Translations under genes and position numbers: made by a program
In this document: one piece after another, positions 39,710-40,661 of the stretch
How positions within the stretch are numbered: the stretch's first letter is position 1
Layout of the letters: every line of letters starts with the position of its first letter
IMG/VR virus record: IMGVR_UViG_3300023106_000007
Span: 1 to 40,661 of that record
Reading direction: 5' to 3' (one strand)
DNA length: 40,661 nucleotides
DNA from: a virus
The notes under the pieces: generated by a model
Databases searched by the model: none
What the model saw: only the letters and a program-made list of their open reading frames with translations
What the model was told of the DNA's origin: nothing

Positions 39710-40661
39710 ATGGGAGTATTTGATGCATTTACAGGCCGCAAAGCCTTACAAAAACAGGTAGGAGCTATGCAGGTTGCATTAGACAACTTCAGGCGCGCAG
39801 GCATTGCATCGGCATTGCAGGCTTATAACAGCTCCGTGGCCATGTACCCTGCCTGGGATATATCACAAAACAGCGAGAAGTATTGCACGGACGATAATGT
39901 TTATTCTATCATCTCATTGCTGGTGCGCACTTCTGCGGAGGTGCCGGTATGGGCGTATGATGTAAAGCCCGATCAGCAAAAGAATTATAAGCAGCTAAAG
40001 AACTGCCGGCCGGGTACTGATAGCAGGCTGCAAAAGGCATTCGCAATAAAAGCCCTGGAGGATCTACCCGAAACGGATAAGGTGGCCGAATTGCTGGCTA
40101 ATCCCAACACTTACCAATCACAGTACGAATTTCTGATGATGTGGTACACTTGGGTTTATATGCAGGGTGAAGGTTTTATATTCTTTGAAACTGTTGATGG
40201 CGGTGTAAATGCCGGACGTCCTGTCGCTATGCACATACTCGACCCGCAGTACGTGGTGCTGAACGTTACAAGCACATTCCCGCAAAGGATTACAGGCTAT
40301 AGCTATGTGGTTGCCGGGCAAAAGATATTGGATAGCGTGGATCCCATGTTTATCATGCATATAAAATACCCCAACCCAACATACAGCATAAACGGTGCTG
40401 AGCTGCGCGGGCTATCCCCGCTTAAGGTTGCATCAGCATTAAATGTACGCTCACGCAGCACAATGAATGCAACTGTGCGGCAGCTGCAGAACGGAGGTGT
40501 AGCAGGGATAATTTATGATGAGACCATCAGCCAGCTTGCCGGCGCAACTGAGGCGGTGGAGATCGTAGGGCAGCGAAAGAATGACTACTCACAGTTTGCC
40601 CAAAACCCTGCAAATGTCGGGGCAGATTACTTTGCATCCGGCAAGCTTGGCCGCCTTGAGA
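39710..40661 (+). CDS. Portal protein, N-terminal part (continues at 1-591)
   Basis: The gene starts with ATG at 39710 (MGVFDAFTGRKALQKQVGAM) and runs open to the end of the window, then continues in frame at base 1 after removing the 127-base overlap. Recognisable are YSIISLLVRTSAEVPVWAYD (near residue 66), a GEGFIFFE strand and the RGLSPLKVASALNVR helix near the wing and clip regions. The joined protein has 471 residues. It follows the terminase gene, as expected for HK97-type phages. Confidence 0.9.
   Translation, partial: MGVFDAFTGRKALQKQVGAMQVALDNFRRAGIASALQAYNSSVAMYPAWDISQNSEKYCTDDNVYSIISLLVRTSAEVPVWAYDVKPDQQKNYKQLKNCRPGTDSRLQKAFAIKALEDLPETDKVAELLANPNTYQSQYEFLMMWYTWVYMQGEGFIFFETVDGGVNAGRPVAMHILDPQYVVLNVTSTFPQRITGYSYVVAGQKILDSVDPMFIMHIKYPNPTYSINGAELRGLSPLKVASALNVRSRSTMNATVRQLQNGGVAGIIYDETISQLAGATEAVEIVGQRKNDYSQFAQNPANVGADYFASGKLGRLE
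40535..40661. repeat. Terminal overlap copy 2
   Basis: Identical to 1-127; see that entry. It should be counted once when the genome is closed. Confidence 0.93.

Overview
This window is one complete, circularly closed dsDNA phage genome of about 40.5 kb. The first 127 bases are repeated exactly as the last 127 bases (1-127 = 40535-40661), so the contig closes on itself with a unique length of 40,534 bp, and the portal gene runs across the artificial junction. The virion genes are those of a long-tailed siphovirus with an HK97-type head: terminase, portal, prohead protease, HK97-fold capsid, frameshifted tail chaperone and tape measure.

The host is probably a member of the Bacteroidota, perhaps near Chitinophagaceae. 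Starts are preceded by A-rich stretches (AAAATAAAATG) rather than Shine-Dalgarno sequences. One promoter matches the Bacteroidota consensus exactly (TTTG-N19-TAnnTTTG). Predicted signal peptides end in Ala-Gln, and the fibre C-terminus resembles one common in Bacteroidota proteins. This is inference; I could not run a search.

Layout. (1) Head and connector genes run from terS at 37811 across the junction to about 6.6 kb. They are interrupted by a reverse-strand three-gene cassette (1551-2189) with its own promoter. (2) The tail module covers 6.6-17.1 kb: tube protein, fibre-like protein, chaperone with -1 frameshift, tape measure, a large tail-tip protein, a second tube-like protein, a 910-residue fibre with an SGNH esterase domain, and a second fibre-like protein. 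(3) A membrane/lysis block covers 17.1-18.9 kb (possible spanin pair, holin); the endolysin lies apart at 20.7 kb. (4) Between these lie separate transcription units: a gene of fifteen 18-bp repeats encoding a hexapeptide-repeat helix, a 35-residue membrane peptide, and a tmRNA gene. (5) The early region (21.3-28.5 kb) holds about 20 small genes, most unrecognised, plus a DnaA domain-IV-like protein and an XRE regulator. (6) Recombination and replication genes occupy 28.5-36.1 kb: a RecT-like annealing protein, an SSB-like protein, a DEAH helicase, a Pif1/Dda-like helicase and a primase-polymerase/SF3 helicase. (7) An AT-rich 348-bp gene-free segment with GGTAACACTT iterons is the best origin candidate. 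It is followed by a VRR-NUC nuclease and a D12-class adenine methylase. No integrase was recognised.

The most striking feature is at 19895-20146: a tmRNA (ssrA) in circularly permuted order. The T-arm and 3' acceptor half lies upstream, a spacer follows, and then come the 5' acceptor half and a tag reading frame. The two halves form a 7-bp acceptor stem with the G3-U70 alanine identity pair and share further complementary helices.
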